DNA from: Bosea sp. (in: a-proteobacteria) | GTDB taxonomy: Bacteria > Pseudomonadota > Alphaproteobacteria > Rhizobiales > Beijerinckiaceae | Direction: 5' to 3' | Assembly: GCA_023910605.1 (NCBI GenBank) | Contig: JAAVVV010000001.1 | Coordinates: forward strand, 2,222,698 to 2,286,697 | Length of the DNA stretch: 64,000 nucleotides | In this document: positions 63,454 to 64,000 of the stretch, in pieces | Layout: the number at the start of each line of letters is the position of its first letter | Numbering within the stretch: the first letter of the stretch is position 1 | The notes under the pieces: model-generated | Seen by the model: the letters and a program-made list of their open reading frames with translations, nothing else | Database searches by the model: none | What the model was told of the DNA's origin: nothing | Position numbers and translations under genes: made by a program

Positions 63454-64000
63454 CATGTCCGGTGATGCCCCGGCGGCCGCGCCGCGCAGCGAACTCAGCT
63501 TGCGGGTCGGGTCCGCTCTCGTCATGGTGGCGGTGGCGTGCGCCACCTTGTGGCTTGGCGGCTGGCCCTTCGCGGTGCTGTGGACGCTGGTAGGCGTTGT
63601 CGCCGTCACCGAATGGCTGAAGATCGTGACGCCCGCAGCCCCGAAGGCCTCGCGCGCGCTGGCCATGGCGGGGGTCGCGGCCACAGGCGTCGCCGCCTTC
63701 TACGGAGCGGAAGCTTTCGGAATCGTGTTGTGCGGGCTGACAGTGCTGGGCATCGCCACGCTGTCGCCGCAGGCCGTGCGCATGGTCGCGGCGGCCGGCG
63801 TCGTCTATGCGGCCGCCATCGCCATGTCGCCGATCATAGTGCGAGCGGAGCCTGCGCTGGGCCTCGCGCTCATTGCCTGGTGCTTTGCGGTGGTCTGGTC
63901 AACCGACGTCGCGGCCTATTTCGCGGGCCGCGCCCTGGGCGGCCCCAAGTTGTTGCCGGCCGTGAGCCCCAAGAAGACCTGGTCAGGCGCCATAGGCGGT
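63454..64000 (+). CDS. cdsA: Phosphatidate cytidylyltransferase CdsA (5' part)
   Basis: CdsA makes CDP-diacylglycerol for phospholipid synthesis. The frame starts at ATG 63454 (MSGDAPAAAPRSELSLRVGSA) and is still open at the window edge, giving 182 codons. It has several hydrophobic segments and the family block WSTDVAAYFAGRALGGPKLLPAVSPKKTWSG near the end. The remaining part lies outside the window. It is 88 bp after uppS, the usual neighbour. Confidence 0.95.

Overview
The window is high-GC chromosomal DNA from an alphaproteobacterium, most likely a member of Hyphomicrobiales (Rhizobiales). Four things point there. The gene order matches that group (rpsF-rpsR-DUF2232-rplI-dnaB-alr-radA-cvpA-purF; fabD-fabG-acpP-fabF-mltG-yicC-gmk; lptF-lptG-lptD-pdxA-rsmA; proS-lolC-lolD-dnaE; rpsB-tsf-pyrH-frr-uppS-cdsA). 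ProS is the short form, S2 has a C-terminal extension, and there is an alphaproteobacterial LexA box of the form GTTC-N7-GTTC between ssb and uvrA. The genus cannot be fixed by reading alone. No rRNA, tRNA or CRISPR array was recognised.

Layout. 1-3543 (+): tail of a cyclophilin, queA, a membrane-anchored TPR protein, der. 3562-13713 (-): one long run read leftward, rpsF, rpsR, a DUF2232 membrane protein, rplI, dnaB, alr, radA, cvpA, a GFA-family protein, purF, and an SDR oxidoreductase. 13714-14364 is a gene-poor divergent gap. 14365-21092 (+): fatty-acid synthesis and envelope genes, then yicC and gmk. 21056-27829 (-): LPS transport (lptF, lptG, lptD), pdxA and rsmA, with no surA between lptD and pdxA. 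28050-30407 (+): pepA, holC and a small lipoprotein. 30408-32273 (-): an ABC-F ATPase. Then marC (+), an M20 peptidase split by an in-frame amber codon (-), ssb (-), uvrA plus a PP2C-like gene (+), gyrA and a secreted hypothetical (+), a xylose-type ABC importer (-), a HAD phosphatase, coaD, proS, lolC, lolD, a 34-residue membrane microprotein and dnaE (+).

54102-58931 is the only clearly accessory stretch. It lies between dnaE and rpsB and is AT-richer than its surroundings. It carries three IS5-superfamily elements with 3-bp TNA target duplications, and one foreign-looking P-loop ATPase gene on the minus strand. One IS copy splits that gene. Removing the IS and one TCA duplication restores an uninterrupted 499-codon frame ending at 55331, so the insertion looks recent and the intact gene can be reconstructed. 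A second, nearly identical IS copy sits 82 bp upstream of the ATPase start and 206 bp upstream of rpsB.

58932-64000 (+): rpsB, tsf, pyrH, frr, uppS and the start of cdsA, the translation and envelope-precursor cluster. Most of the window is core housekeeping. The observations most worth a second look are the IS-split ATPase, the amber-split M20 peptidase, the LexA-controlled ssb/uvrA intergenic region, the missing surA, the unannotated microprotein before dnaE, and several strong hairpins.
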